Assembly (NCBI RefSeq): GCF_000002995.4
Contig: NW_025062477.1
Location: 12,320,696-12,384,695, forward strand
From: Brugia malayi
Lineage: Eukaryota > Nematoda > Chromadorea > Rhabditida > Onchocercidae
DNA: 64,000 bases
Direction: 5' to 3'
This document shows positions 52,901 through 64,000 of this stretch, piece by piece. The notes under the pieces are model-generated. The model searched no databases. It saw nothing but the letters and a program-made list of their open reading frames with translations, and was not told where the DNA came from. Both the position numbers and the translations under genes were made by a program. Within the stretch, counting starts at the first letter, position 1. Each line of letters opens with the position of its first letter.

Positions 52901-55900
52901 ATTAAATCAATAAAATACTTTAATGAGAATGAATACATATATATATTAAACATATGACAAAGAAATTTTTTAAAATGAATCATATCTTCGACATAATATT
53001 TTACAAAAATCATACCAGAATTGATTTTCATGAAATCTTTCTTCTCGTGGACCCATTAATGCCACCGCATACCACTTTTCGCAAACAGCCGGAATTAGGT
53101 AATATTTTTTTCCATCCATCCATACAGTCTTAATATTGCACATATAATAACTCTTGCAAAAATCCAATGCAAAAAGCTCACTGATATTAGAGTTCAAAGT
53201 TATTTGAGAAAACGATAACCATAAAATCATCAAAAACATTAAAAAAAAATTTTTTTTGCTTACCTTTTCATTTGGGTTTATCCATCCATTAGTGTGATAT
53301 TCGATAACTGGCTGAGGAAGCACTCTTGCTGGAAACTACAAAAAAAAAAGAGAAAGAAAAAAAGCATAAATCAATTTCAACGTAGCTGAAATATATTTCA
53401 GAGATATAAAAGGCAGCAAGCATATAGTAATTCAATAAAGTTACGAAATTTTTACATTTTCATCCTTAAAAAAAAAAAAAAAAAAAATTACTCAAATTCC
53501 GCATAATTTTCGATTAGAAATCTCACTTGTATTCTTGAAAATATGAATTACTATAAAAAATAAAAAGAAAATACCATGAAATTATCTGTAATGGTCATAT
53601 TACATTTCCCTATCCATTTATGCTGATTAGAATTGTCAAGCTTCATTGCTTGACTCAATCTATTCGTCTGCATTAATCGAACAGATGGTTCTGTAGCACA
53701 TGCCTAAAAAAAAACAGTCGTCAATGTCTGACAATACAAAAAATTTGAAAGTGATTTATTATCGGATTGCTTAGATGAGATTACAACAGGAAAAAAAATA
53801 AAAACATTTACGTTATAATCTGGTAAAACATTAACAAGCAAACAACAGATTTCAGCATCAAACTTAAAATCATAGTATGAAAACTTCAAAAAAAAAAAAA
53901 AGAAAAAGAAACAGATTATTAAAGAAATTCTGAGTAGAAAAAGTTAGTTGAATTTTAAAGATCAAATTATTCAGACAGAATTACCAAACTCAGAAAATAA
54001 CATTGAGAAAGAGAGTAAGCACAGAAACATTTTACACTTACTCGAATCATTGTTTGTACTTGAGATGATGTCTGTTGTCCTTTGGATACCCGTTGATTTT
54101 CACATACAACTAGTACTTCTATCGGATAAAGGTTATTTTTTGGTTGACATCGCTCCATAATCAATGGCAATTTTGGATATTTTAGTTTAATCGAATATTT
54201 CGTCATGAAATACTTCTCAACCGACATTTCACCCGTTTTAAGCGCCAATCTTTAAAATTAAAAAAAGAGAGTAATTTGGTAATAAAACAGTAGTATAATG
54301 AAAAATGATTAAAAAACCATACTTTGATGTATGCGCATTTTCTTTCGAAATGCCTGCAATAGCGAACTCACGGTTTTTACCATAAGAACAACGAACGTAC
54401 AAACCTACAATCAAACATTTTTCAATGTTTGATTTATACAATGAAAAAATCAACAACTAGAAGGATATGAAAATTCAATCTGAAATCAAAGTACTTAAAT
54501 ACAGTATTAACAGATTAACAGCATATGATATTTGCGCTAATGATAATATACCTTTGAGAGCTTTACTTAAAATAAGTATTGATTGTTGATCAATACCATG
54601 GCCAATTTCAGCTCTAGTCCTTCGAAATATGGATTCTACTTTTTCAAGCAAATGCTGATTATCGATATGAAATGCTGCTTTTTTTGCTACAATTAACAAA
54701 AATAAAGAAAAAAGAATCACATAGAAAAAAGAAAAAAAATTACATAAAAAATCATGCATAAAATTTCTATCGAAAATCACCGAATCGATGTAAGATTACA
54801 CATTAAATTATAATTTTAAGAGAACCAAATTTTCTACTAACCGTCGAGCACTAGTCCTGCATTGATGCCTCTTTTAAAATTACCCAGTCCTTCAATAATT
54901 CGTACACCTTTTGCGGCACCAATAGCAACATATTTTCCTTCCTGAAGTTCAGGCATATCTCTATCGCCAAAACCAAACTGACTCGGATCCATAAGATAAC
55001 ATTCTCCTGTTCCGTAACTAACAAAGCGGCCCCTAAAAACAAGTATAAAATCTTTAAAAGTAAAAAAAAAAAAAACCAAAGCAATCAAAACTTTCCGAAC
55101 CATAAATTTATGATTATATGCTAACAATGTTAAACTCAAATCTATGAATGGATAGTGGTTTTAGACAAACACACCAGTGAACAACTATCCATCAGATTTA
55201 TGCCGTATATTTCAAATCTTTTTCAATTGATTTTCAAATATTACCGATCATTACAAACAGTAAGTACATTTGGGATAAATTTGATATGAAAAAGCTTTCA
55301 TTATAATAAGTAGTATTTAACTTACTGCATAAAAAATACTTCTTGCATAGCCAAAATTTCTAAAAACTGCTGCAAACTGCTGTTGATTTCATCTGGATTA
55401 TTACTGACACAATTCTTCAGATCATGCATTGCTAATTGAAAATCCTCTTTACAAGGTTTGATCTAAAAAAAAAAACAGAAAAAACTGAGAAATATTCCTG
55501 ATCGTTACAATAACAAAAAAAAAAAAAAAAAAAAGAAAATCATCAAACGAATTAGCACAAACTCATTTGATGATTTCCTGTTGATAAATAAAATACATTA
55601 ATTCCATGCTACACCAATTAATAATCCTCATCAAAAGAAAAAAAGTCTACTGAATTTAATCTGAATTACTTGGTGCCACAATCTGATATTAAATCTGGAG
55701 AATGCATCGGTTTTTCTGCCACACTCTCAAAGTTAAAATATTTAAGTACAATAAAGATAAATGAAAACTGAGATGAACTTACATTTACATGGACTTTAAC
55801 ACAATCATCGCTAACTATATTCGCTGGAAGCTCATTTTTATTCAGAAAAAATGTTTTTCGTACCTAAAAATTTATTCCATTAACAGAAAAAAAAAATTAA

Positions 55901-57967
55901 AAATTTATGCAGAACAATTTCTAGTGTTTTCAGATTTCATATCTGCCAAATTCCGCAGATCAAGTTTCAACGAACAGTTTCTTTTAACCAAATTAAACTT
56001 CGCACCTTTTACTACTTTATGAATCAAAAAGCAAATTATAAACTGGCTTCTTGGAGATTACAATAGCAATAATAAGCACAAAATTATAATTAATTTTACA
56101 ACATTACTGTGAAACACTGAAAATATTATAATGAAGTAAGATAAAATCGCTGTTAAGTGTAAACAGCGAAATAACATAATAAAGCAAATGTTTACTTAAT
56201 TTATGCTATATTTCGAATTACTATTTTAACTGCTCATTCTAATTGATTGGTTTCATTTACAAAATTTTTTATTTTTCATCTAATTATTTAAAGATCATGC
56301 AATCAATTGACACAACAAAATGAAAAAGCAAAAAGAGCTTAACCTCGTCGCCACTAGCTCTTGGAAAAGATAACTTTCGCAATGAATATAAAATGGAAGC
56401 ACGATCATAAATGAGTGTATCTGCGGCACCGAAAAACTGCTTCTCACGTCTTAATAAAGCTTGATAAACCGCAAAACATTTTGCTCTTCGATCCACAGCA
56501 ACATAACTTAAACATAAATTTTTATTTTCTTGTAAATTAAACAAAACTTTACATGCTGAACTGCAGATAAAAAGAAATATCATAATAACATCATTTTTCT
56601 TTTATTTCTCTTTTCTTCGCAAAATCTTCATAATCATTCATCTCATTTTATTCTTTTTATTAAATTCATTACAAATGAATAGCACTTAAAACAATTTTAA
56701 GACATTTATAAATTTTGTTCTTTTTTTAACATCGCAGTAGCATTTTTTTTTTTTTTTTTTTCGGATATTTCATATATGCAACAATTAACGTGAAACAATT
56801 AACAGTTAATTGTATAAAAAGATTTCTTCTAATAAAAACTAAGAATTAATAGTTAGAGAGGGAGAGAGAAAAAGAATTACTTACTCATTTCGCACTTGTT
56901 TCGTCACTTCTTTAAATGAAGGTTCTTTGCTATCTTTTTTAGGCGGATATTCTTCCAAAACACGGAAATCATAACGATAAATTGGTATATTTTCATGTGA
57001 AATTAATCCCCAAACATTTGTTACTACATCCAATAATTCTGACTTACGAATTCCTGGAGCTATTTTATCTGCCAAACGAACAGGCAATCTACTAACCTGA
57101 AATATTTATAACTGACAATTTCAAAATACGTATATAATTTCTTCGAAAACTTTTGAAATCCAAATAAATTAAAAATATTCATCATAATTAAGATAATTAT
57201 CATAGATAGCATGAAAATCCACACTACTTTTTCATCTTGTAATATTATAATATACTGGTCAAAACTTACGCTTGCCTGTTCCATCTGCATCCTCACTTTT
57301 TCGACTGCACTACTACCTGCTGATAAATGAAAAAATTATTTCAATATCAATTTATAAACATTCTTATCCTTCAAAAATAAAACAAACTTCAATACTTCCA
57401 TATCCACTCCTCATCAGTTTTGTGAAAACCTCAAATTTATACTTCAACATACCAATACAATTAAAAAACAAAATTCTCAATCTGGCAATGTTAATTATCT
57501 AAATTCGATAATTACCCCCCTCCACCAAAAAAAAAAAAGAAAAAAAATCTCAAAATAACATAATACTACTACATTAGGAAATATGGAATAAAAAGTTTCA
57601 GCTCCTATAACTACCAAATTATTTTAGCCTTTTGAACTACAAAACCAATGTAAATGAAATAATCCTTCATTTGAATACGAAAACGCTTAAACTTAATCTG
57701 ACATAATAATAATAGCAGTAATTATGATAGTGATAATGATAATCAATAACAATAGTGACAATGACAACAATAAATTGGCAATTAATTAATAACAATAACC
57801 AATTTATAACAAATAATACATAATAGTAAGTAATAACTAAATCAATAAAATAAAAAAATTGTCAGTAATTAATTAATTAATAATAATTGTTAACTAGTAA
57901 CTAATGACTAATAACTAACTGTAGTAATACTAATAAATAATAGAAAAAAAAAACGATCACCTGCCAT
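49964..57967 (-). CDS. Argonaute protein (PAZ-PIWI, nematode WAGO-like), 22 exons, 958 aa
   Basis: Exons 5' to 3': 57961-57967, 57270-57319, 56885-57096, 56344-56560, 55783-55863, 55326-55462, 54842-55032, 54552-54686, 54323-54404, 54042-54249, 53575-53703, 53264-53335, 53016-53152, 52706-52887, 52042-52210, 51817-51931, 51614-51688, 51273-51398, 50998-51120, 50667-50786, 50271-50461, 49964-50081. Frame is kept throughout. N and L1 domains come first. PAZ is at about 295-440 (LPLIMERCQPKNNLYPIEVL, VSKGQQTSSQVQTMIR). Mid and PIWI follow from about 510. PIWI motifs are GLDIAHP (Asp686), VIRDGISVGQY (Asp766), YLNSHSTFQGTA and KRGRCNY. The position of the catalytic His is Ser906. The protein would bind small guide RNAs. 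The C-terminus ends in a short hydrophobic-plus-NA tail, as in other Argonautes. The KRGRCNY style and overall length suggest the WAGO/CSR-1/VSRA-1 group, not the miRNA or Piwi groups. The 7-base first exon is the weakest part. Confidence 0.9.
57690..57910. repeat. AAT/GAT-type triplet-rich stretch in the Argonaute first intron
   Basis: Interrupted AAT, GAT and AAC triplets (ATAATAATAATAGCAG, GATAGTGATAATGATAAT and similar) upstream of exon 2. There is no coding signal. Confidence 0.6.
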
Positions 57968-58822
57968 AATGCAGTTACTTTCTATATGAACCAACGCCTT
58001 TTAGTAGGTTACAAAATCAGCTGAAAAAAAAAAAAGGAAAACAAATGAAAAATCATATTTAAACATTAGCAATTCTTACATCCAATATTTCATTAATCGG
58101 TTCCTACTACCATCCAATGTATCAAACATTTATTATTTAATCACAAATTTTTATCCACACAACTGATAAGACTATCATCAATGAAAATTCGTTCCTTTCT
58201 TTTTTCTTTTTTTGGTAAATCAAATGATTAAACAATTTTTTTGCTATGTCACAACAGTATGTTTTAGTGTTGCACATTAATTAAATGAAATATCATATAA
58301 TATATAAAAATTTTTAATCTTCTAAATTTAAAATTTAGATTCGTATATCTTTCTTCTAATCTTCTATAAATTCATACAAACTTCTTTATTTTTCATTTCA
58401 CAAAACACACAAATATTTCAATTTATATTTATAAAATTATTGAAAAAAAAAAAATATATATATATATCTACTGGCAACAACAATCCTAAATTATGGATTA
58501 ATTGACAAGTAATATACGTAATTTCTCTAGAAAAAAAAAATGTTTCTCATAAATTTTTCAAAATAATGATAAATGAAAAAAAAAAAAAAAAAAAAAAACG
58601 AAATTAATCAAAAGAACAATGACATATTATTTACTTATTACATTTAAATATTGTTTCTTCATGTAAAATGATTGAATTTTTTTTTCTTACAATACTAACT
58701 GTCAAAGAATAATTAATCGATAAAAGCCTTTTACTATTCTTTTTTTTTTATTTATATTTTATTACTAAACTTAATCTGACTCTTCTCGAGAATAAAGTAA
58801 TCATTCTACTACAACAATAACA

Positions 58823-58876
58823 ACAACAATAACAAGAACGACAACAATAACAAGAACGACAACAATAACAAGAACG
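58823..58876. repeat. 18-base minisatellite, three perfect copies
   Basis: ACAACAATAACAAGAACG repeated at 58823, 58841 and 58859, flanked by looser CAA/AAT triplets. Reading frames over it are Val/Leu low complexity on the minus strand. Confidence 0.9.
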
Positions 58877-58934
58877 ACAACAACAGCAATAATAACAATA
58901 ACGATAACAAGAAAGTAGCAGCAGTTAGTCTTAC

Positions 58935-59016
58935 GTACAATAATCTGAAAATGATAACTATACGTGCGCAGTGCGCAACTGTCATCAATAGCACGTGCAC
59001 TTCTACCCCTATTCAT
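58935..59016 (-). CDS. Candidate alternative first exon of the Argonaute gene
   Basis: ATG at 59016 opens 27 codons (MNRGRSARAIDDS...) ending in a strong donor (TAC|GTAAGAC) with one base left over. That is the phase required by Argonaute exon 2 at 57319. An in-frame TAA lies five codons upstream of this ATG, so the start is bounded. The exon begins with RG/R residues; C. elegans CSR-1 likewise has an isoform distinguished by an N-terminal exon with RG motifs. The patch is richer in G+C and CpG than its surroundings. It is not proven to be transcribed. Confidence 0.4.
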
Positions 59017-59126
59017 TACGGTATCATTTTAGTAATACTCACGTACCTAAGTCTCTTCGCCTTCTTTTTTTTCTTTTTCATCTTATTACCATTCCCATTT
59101 CCTTCGCTTTTTACAAACTTATTTCA

Positions 59127-59350
59127 AACACACACACACACACACACACAGACACACACACACACACATACACACACACACACATACGCACAAACATACA
59201 CACACACACATATATCTATACATACTCATACAAATGCATTCGTGCACATACCACATGCAAACATACAGCGTGCACACGCACACACACATCCATACAGGTG
59301 CACGCATGTACACACCCACTCACAAATACATGTGTGTACATGCATACACA
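59127..59350. repeat. CA/TG microsatellite tract
   Basis: A long (CA)n run with interruptions (GACACA, ATACAC, CGCACA), passing into CATG/TGCA-rich sequence. Open frames here encode only His/Thr or Cys/Val low-complexity peptides. Confidence 0.9.
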
Positions 59351-59469
59351 TACGCACACATACACAGCGCGTAAGCAGCAGATGCGCTGAGCCCACCTCA
59401 CAATAAGCGCACATTTTAGAGAGGGGCGCATGTATTATCGAATGTAAACGATGTATAATATTGGCATAT

Positions 59470-59501
59470 TATCTTATCTTATCTTATCAGCACTGATAAG
59501 C
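59470..59501. promoter_or_regulatory. GATA-factor site cluster with inverted repeat
   Basis: Three TTATC (GATAA) sites are followed by CTTATCAG, a two-base gap and CTGATAAG, an exact 8-base inverted repeat (59483-59490 and 59493-59500). CTGATAAG matches the core preferred by nematode GATA factors of the ELT-2 type. It lies about 450 bases upstream of the candidate Argonaute first exon. Confidence 0.45.
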
Positions 59502-60158
59502 CAAACATTTCTAATTACATTTTCTAGCAGTAATTCATATTGAAGAAATTTAAAATGAATGGAAATTCTAAACAAATAAATTTCTTTATCAACTTAAATA
59601 AAAAAAAAAATTATACTAAAAGAAAAAGTTTTTATCAGTTTTATTTTATGAAAATTATCAGAATTATATAGAAAGAAAGTTATTATTAGTATGAAATAAT
59701 TAACTAATAAATTATTTGCTTTAAAACTTTCTAAAACACAAAAAAAAAAAAAGAAAAAATTTACGAATCATTTCTTCATCAACAAAAAAAATGTTCAAAT
59801 GAGTGAAAAGCATTGAAATTTGAATGAGTGAAAATTAATTAATTACAATTACAATCTTTTTTCTCTATTAATGACACAAAAAGTGATCAGTATATCAAAT
59901 ATGTATTCATTTCCAAAATATTTCAATAATTTGTAAAATTATTAATTGAATTTGAAATTAGACCCTTGATTTAAAGTACAATTTTTTAATTTAAGATTTT
60001 TACTGCTTATTTTTATATTTTCTTTAAATTCATCTTTAAAAAAAGTATAATTTCGTTAGTAAATGTAATAGTAGTATTTAATGATTTATTCATATTAATT
60101 AAGCCAAGAGAGGGAGATAAATTCATCTATTTGTTTTGTAAATGTTTTTTGCTTTTAG

Positions 60159-60189
<31 letters not shown>

Positions 60190-60194
60190 ATAAT

Positions 60195-60229
<35 letters not shown>

Positions 60230-63200
60230 AATCCACAATGTAATATAATGTAACATTAAATACCGCAAAGAAACGATAAAAATGCATGGAAAATATCAGC
60301 ACTTTAAAATAATGACAAGAAGAAATAAAAAGTAAAAAGGATAAAAGTATGCATTAAATCAAACAAAAAAAAAAAAACAAAAAGAAAAACAAAAAGGAAA
60401 GGAAAAGAAAAAAGATCACAATCTGTTGCTATTTAAAATAATTCCCTATGTGAAATATTCATAAAATATATATATGTGACAATAATTCTACAGAAATAAT
60501 TCATCGTTTCCTCATTCATTTCTTTTTAAATGAAAAAAATTCAAATTTTTGAAAAATTTGAAAGCGAAAAAAAAAAAAAAAAAAAAACAAGAAGAAACAC
60601 GAATAATTAAAATTTGTTATGATTGACATTATTGATTAGTAAAAAATTATATGCTCATGTTTACTACTTATATTTGAATAATTTTATATGAATTATATGT
60701 AATTTTAACAGAAATTAATCAACGCTTTCAATTAAGATATCTTAGAGAAAAGTCACTGAAAGCAATAATTTTTGATCAAAGTTAAAATAAAATATGAATT
60801 TATCATGAAACAACTTGAAAATTCAATTATTTTATAAACAAAAATTCTTATCCTTTTTTCTTCCTTTTCCATATATTTAACACTTCAGTTGATCAAATTT
60901 TCATTTCTAAAATTTGCAATTATTATAAAAACAAATTACTTGTAAAAATAAAATATCAAAAAAAAAAAACATTTTCCAGTTCTAAAATTCCAGATGCAAA
61001 AAAAAAAGGAAAAAAAATTTAGAAAATAAACAAATTATAGGGACAAAAAGCACATAATAAATGTCACAGTTTTTAAAGTGATACGATGTAACAATTAAAA
61101 GAAATCACAGAAACGAACACATTTTCTTTCAAAAGTGAATTCAAAATCAATAAATTTAAACTCTCTAATAATTGAAAAAATTTTCAGAAAAATGAAAAAT
61201 TTTTCGAGAAATGAAAAGAAAATTTTCAAATTCTGTTCCAGAATAATTAATCAAGAAAAAAAGAGAAAATCTCGAGCGATATGTATGATAGATTAAACTA
61301 ATATAAAGAAAAATAAAATGTACAAAAAGAGAAAAAAAGTTGAGTGATTAAATCTCCTTATCACAAAAAAAATTGAATAATAAAAACTGCTTATCACAAA
61401 AAAAGCCGATTGAATCTGATCACAGAGAAGCTGAATCATTAAATCTGCTCATCAGTTACTTTAATTTCTTAATTCTATTTAAACTAATAAATAACATTTC
61501 ACCACTTAATTATTATTGCTCACTTTTTTTTTCCTTCTTTTTCATTTATCCAAATAAGAAGTTTCATATAACTCACATACCTGTTTAAAAAAAAATAAAA
61601 AATAAAATAAATATTCTCAATGGATAAATGAAAGAAAAAGAAAATGAATGAGTAACGACTGTTTTTTTTTTTGCTCATATCAACAAATAAAGTAAACTTT
61701 TCTTCAAATAATAAAAACACAAAAGCTTTTAGATAAGAATAATTAAAAAGAAGACACTAATGAGGAAACGAAAAAAAAAAAAAAAATGCATAGTTTTTGC
61801 ATTTTTCATAGCGATGATATACATACAGATAGTGGATTTTTTTAAAAAAAAAAAAAAAAAAAAGAATTTTAAGGAAATAAAATCCTTTCCTTTTTTTTTT
61901 TCCTCGCACAAAAAAAGAAAGAAAAATCAATCAATTAATAATTGAACAAATAAATAAATATTGATTTCCAAATGAAACAATCGGATCAGTGTAATTTTTT
62001 AAAAACTAAATCATTTATATAAATGTTGTAAGGTAGTAAAATTTTTACATGTTTTTTTAGCTCATATCAACTTACATTAACAATTAGTTGAAGGGGTAAA
62101 AAATGGATAACAAATGAAAATAGAGCTAATAGAAACGCTTAGAGGAAAGACAAATTAAAAGAAAGTAAAAATAATTGATATAATAAATACCAGGAAATGA
62201 ATGAAATATGAAAGAAAAGGAAAAATAAAAATTTAGTGCAAACAAAATTTGTGATAATTAAACGGGAGTATGCTTTTTTTTTTTTCCATCATAATTACTC
62301 AATTTAAAGTGTCACCCTTAATTGAGAGGCGATAAATGTGACAATGAATACAGAAAAAATAAACTACTAACAAAGTTGAGTAAATCCATTCTTTCTTTGG
62401 TTTAAATATAATTGATAATAAGTGACAAATTGAATGGTAGTACATTCAAATTGAGTAAGTAGTAAGAATTAAAACTTCTTTATATAAAAATACTTATATT
62501 TATAAAATTTCGTGTAGTAAATAATTTCATTTTTTTTTTTTTGCACAAATGTATTTCCAGGTTTTTTTTTCAAAAAAAAAAAACGAATTATCCTTAAATT
62601 ATGATGAAAATAAACAGAAGATAAAAATACAAACATCAGGGATGCAAAAAAAATAAATACTAAATAAAAAGTAAGCATGATAGAAAGAGATGGATTTCCT
62701 GGTAAAAATTTTAGCTGCACTTCTGAAAAAAAAAAAGAATGATTAGCGGAAAATATTTGGTTATGCAAGCAAAAAGATAAATTTCCTAAAAAAAAAAAAA
62801 AAGAGGAAAAAAATTGTACGCAATATTTCCTCCAAGTTAAGCTCACTTTAAACTAAATTAGGAAAGAAGCAAATAAATGTGAATATGTTCTTAATTAATT
62901 GATACAAAAATCATCAATTAAATAAACCTATAATAACCATGAATTCTAGTAAATTCCAAATTCACTAATCCGATTGTTTCATTTACATCGCAAAATAGCA
63001 AGCAAATTATAAGCACAACCACGGGTTTCATATATTGAGCATATTGAAGACAAAGTATTATCTGAATAACCTATCACTGATACAATATAGCATATATATA
63101 CTTAAGGAAAACCTATGAGGATAACATTTTATCAATTTAATTTAACTGATTCCAAAAATACTCTCAAAATTTCAATCTTTTTTCATCAATTAGCTATGGC

Positions 63201-64000
63201 CATGATAATTTCGTGCTATTCTTTTTTTTTTTTTTTTTTTCAAATTATATTCATATCGGTAAAAGACATGAAATTCATATGCAAATATTCATGAAATGAG
63301 GACTTTAGATGTTTTTTTTTTTTTTTAAATGATAACAAAATTTGACTTTTGTTCAGTTTAGGCATTAAAAATGAAATGGAATACTTATGCAAAAAGAAAA
63401 AAAAATAATAATAAAAATAAATCTCGGATTATCAATGCAGTTCTTTTCGGGTTTTGAATTTATGAGAAATAACTAAAAAAAATGCCTAAATGACAAATGT
63501 AAACTTTGCTCTATAAATAATTCGTATTAAATTTTCACAGCATAACAAATTTTAACCGTAATAAATTCCTTACAGGAAGCCTATAGAGCAAAAAACGTAA
63601 GCCATAGATTATCCTGAAATAATTACAAGCTGTCTCGACATAACAAAGATTTTCACAGAAAAAGCTGCAAGTGAACTGAAAAAAAAAAAAATTATCAGTC
63701 AAATGTGAACATTAAGAATCCTAATAGCACATATACCTGGGAGCACTGCTGCACATTACTAAAAACTGATAAAAATAGAAATTTCAAATAGAATTTTCTA
63801 AAACCCAAAAAAGAAAAAATTTTCTTTTTCATCAAATTAAAATTCACCTAGATTTTTTTTTTAAATATTAGGATGAAATATGCAATAGAAGTGAAATAAT
63901 AAAAACGAAGCAAATTGTTCACGTATTAATTATCACAGCACATTATTTCATTCAACTTTGTCAAATTAAAAATGAATTTTCGAAAATCTTCATGTAAACT

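Larger units (their letters stand above)
57968..64000. other. Region upstream of the Argonaute gene
   Basis: About 6 kb. The first 1.5 kb is unusual: an 18-base minisatellite (58823-58876), a G+C-richer patch with a candidate first exon (58935-59016), a CA/TG tract (59127-59350) and a GATA-site cluster (59470-59500). From 59520 to the end it is A+T-rich with many A and T runs. A 21-base splice-site-bounded segment at 63576-63596 is the only exon-like item on the plus strand. Confidence 0.5.

Noticed and set aside
58951..59431. His/Thr- and Cys/Val-rich open frames on both strands
   Set aside because: They are produced by the CA/TG microsatellite.
62469..62846. Minus-strand 125-codon hydrophobic frame
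   Set aside because: Phe/Lys-rich composition tracks A and T runs. One acceptor-like CAG was seen, but no partner exon or family match.

Overview
The window looks like a segment of a nematode nuclear chromosome, most likely from a spirurid or filarial-type worm. It is very A+T-rich by eye, with long homopolymer runs and microsatellites. Introns mostly start GTAAG, GTATG or GTTTG and end TTTCAG or TTTTAG. Strong 3' splice sites lie a few bases before start codons with no matching 5' exon, as expected for spliced-leader trans-splicing. One gene is a WAGO-type Argonaute, a nematode expansion. The species cannot be named from sequence alone. No rRNA, recognisable tRNA, CRISPR array, intact transposon or bacterial insert was seen.

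Six protein-coding genes were reconstructed exon by exon. In every case the reading frame closes across all junctions. (1) Minus strand 4349-18911: a single-pass ZP-domain (cuticlin-like) protein, 7 exons, 436 aa. (2) Minus strand 19240-21898: a SHC-type PTB-SH2 adaptor, 8 exons, 315 aa, ending only 329 bases upstream of gene 1 on the same strand, so the two could form an operon. (3) Plus strand 23617-27106: mitochondrial stomatin-like protein 2 (stl-1/STOML2), 9 exons, 358 aa. (4) Minus strand 28175-30766: a CIB2/calmyrin-type EF-hand protein (calm-1-like), 5 exons, 201 aa. (5) Plus strand 42716-45852: a beta-1,4-galactosyltransferase-family enzyme (bre-4-like) whose donor-site Ile predicts UDP-GalNAc use, 6 exons, 464 aa. 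(6) Minus strand 49964-57967: an Argonaute with PAZ and PIWI domains, 22 exons, 958 aa, keeping two PIWI Asp residues but with Ser where the catalytic His is expected.

The rest is gene-poor: 1-4348, the head-to-head spacer 21899-23616, the convergent gap 27107-28174, the 12 kb spacer 30767-42715, 45853-49963, and 57968-64000. These hold microsatellites, short minisatellites and a few diverged direct repeats. The genes do not form an obvious pathway. They cover apical matrix, receptor signalling, mitochondrial membrane organisation, Ca2+ sensing, Golgi glycosylation and small-RNA silencing.

The points most worth checking are: a phase-compatible alternative first exon for the Argonaute; the ZP gene's remote last exon and a competing poly-leucine read-through end; duplicated decoy 3' splice sites in the CIB2 intron; a duplicated segment beside the stl-1 start; a splice-site-bounded poison-exon candidate in stl-1; and out-of-frame ATGs just after putative leader acceptors in two genes. 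No clear previously undescribed multi-gene system was found.
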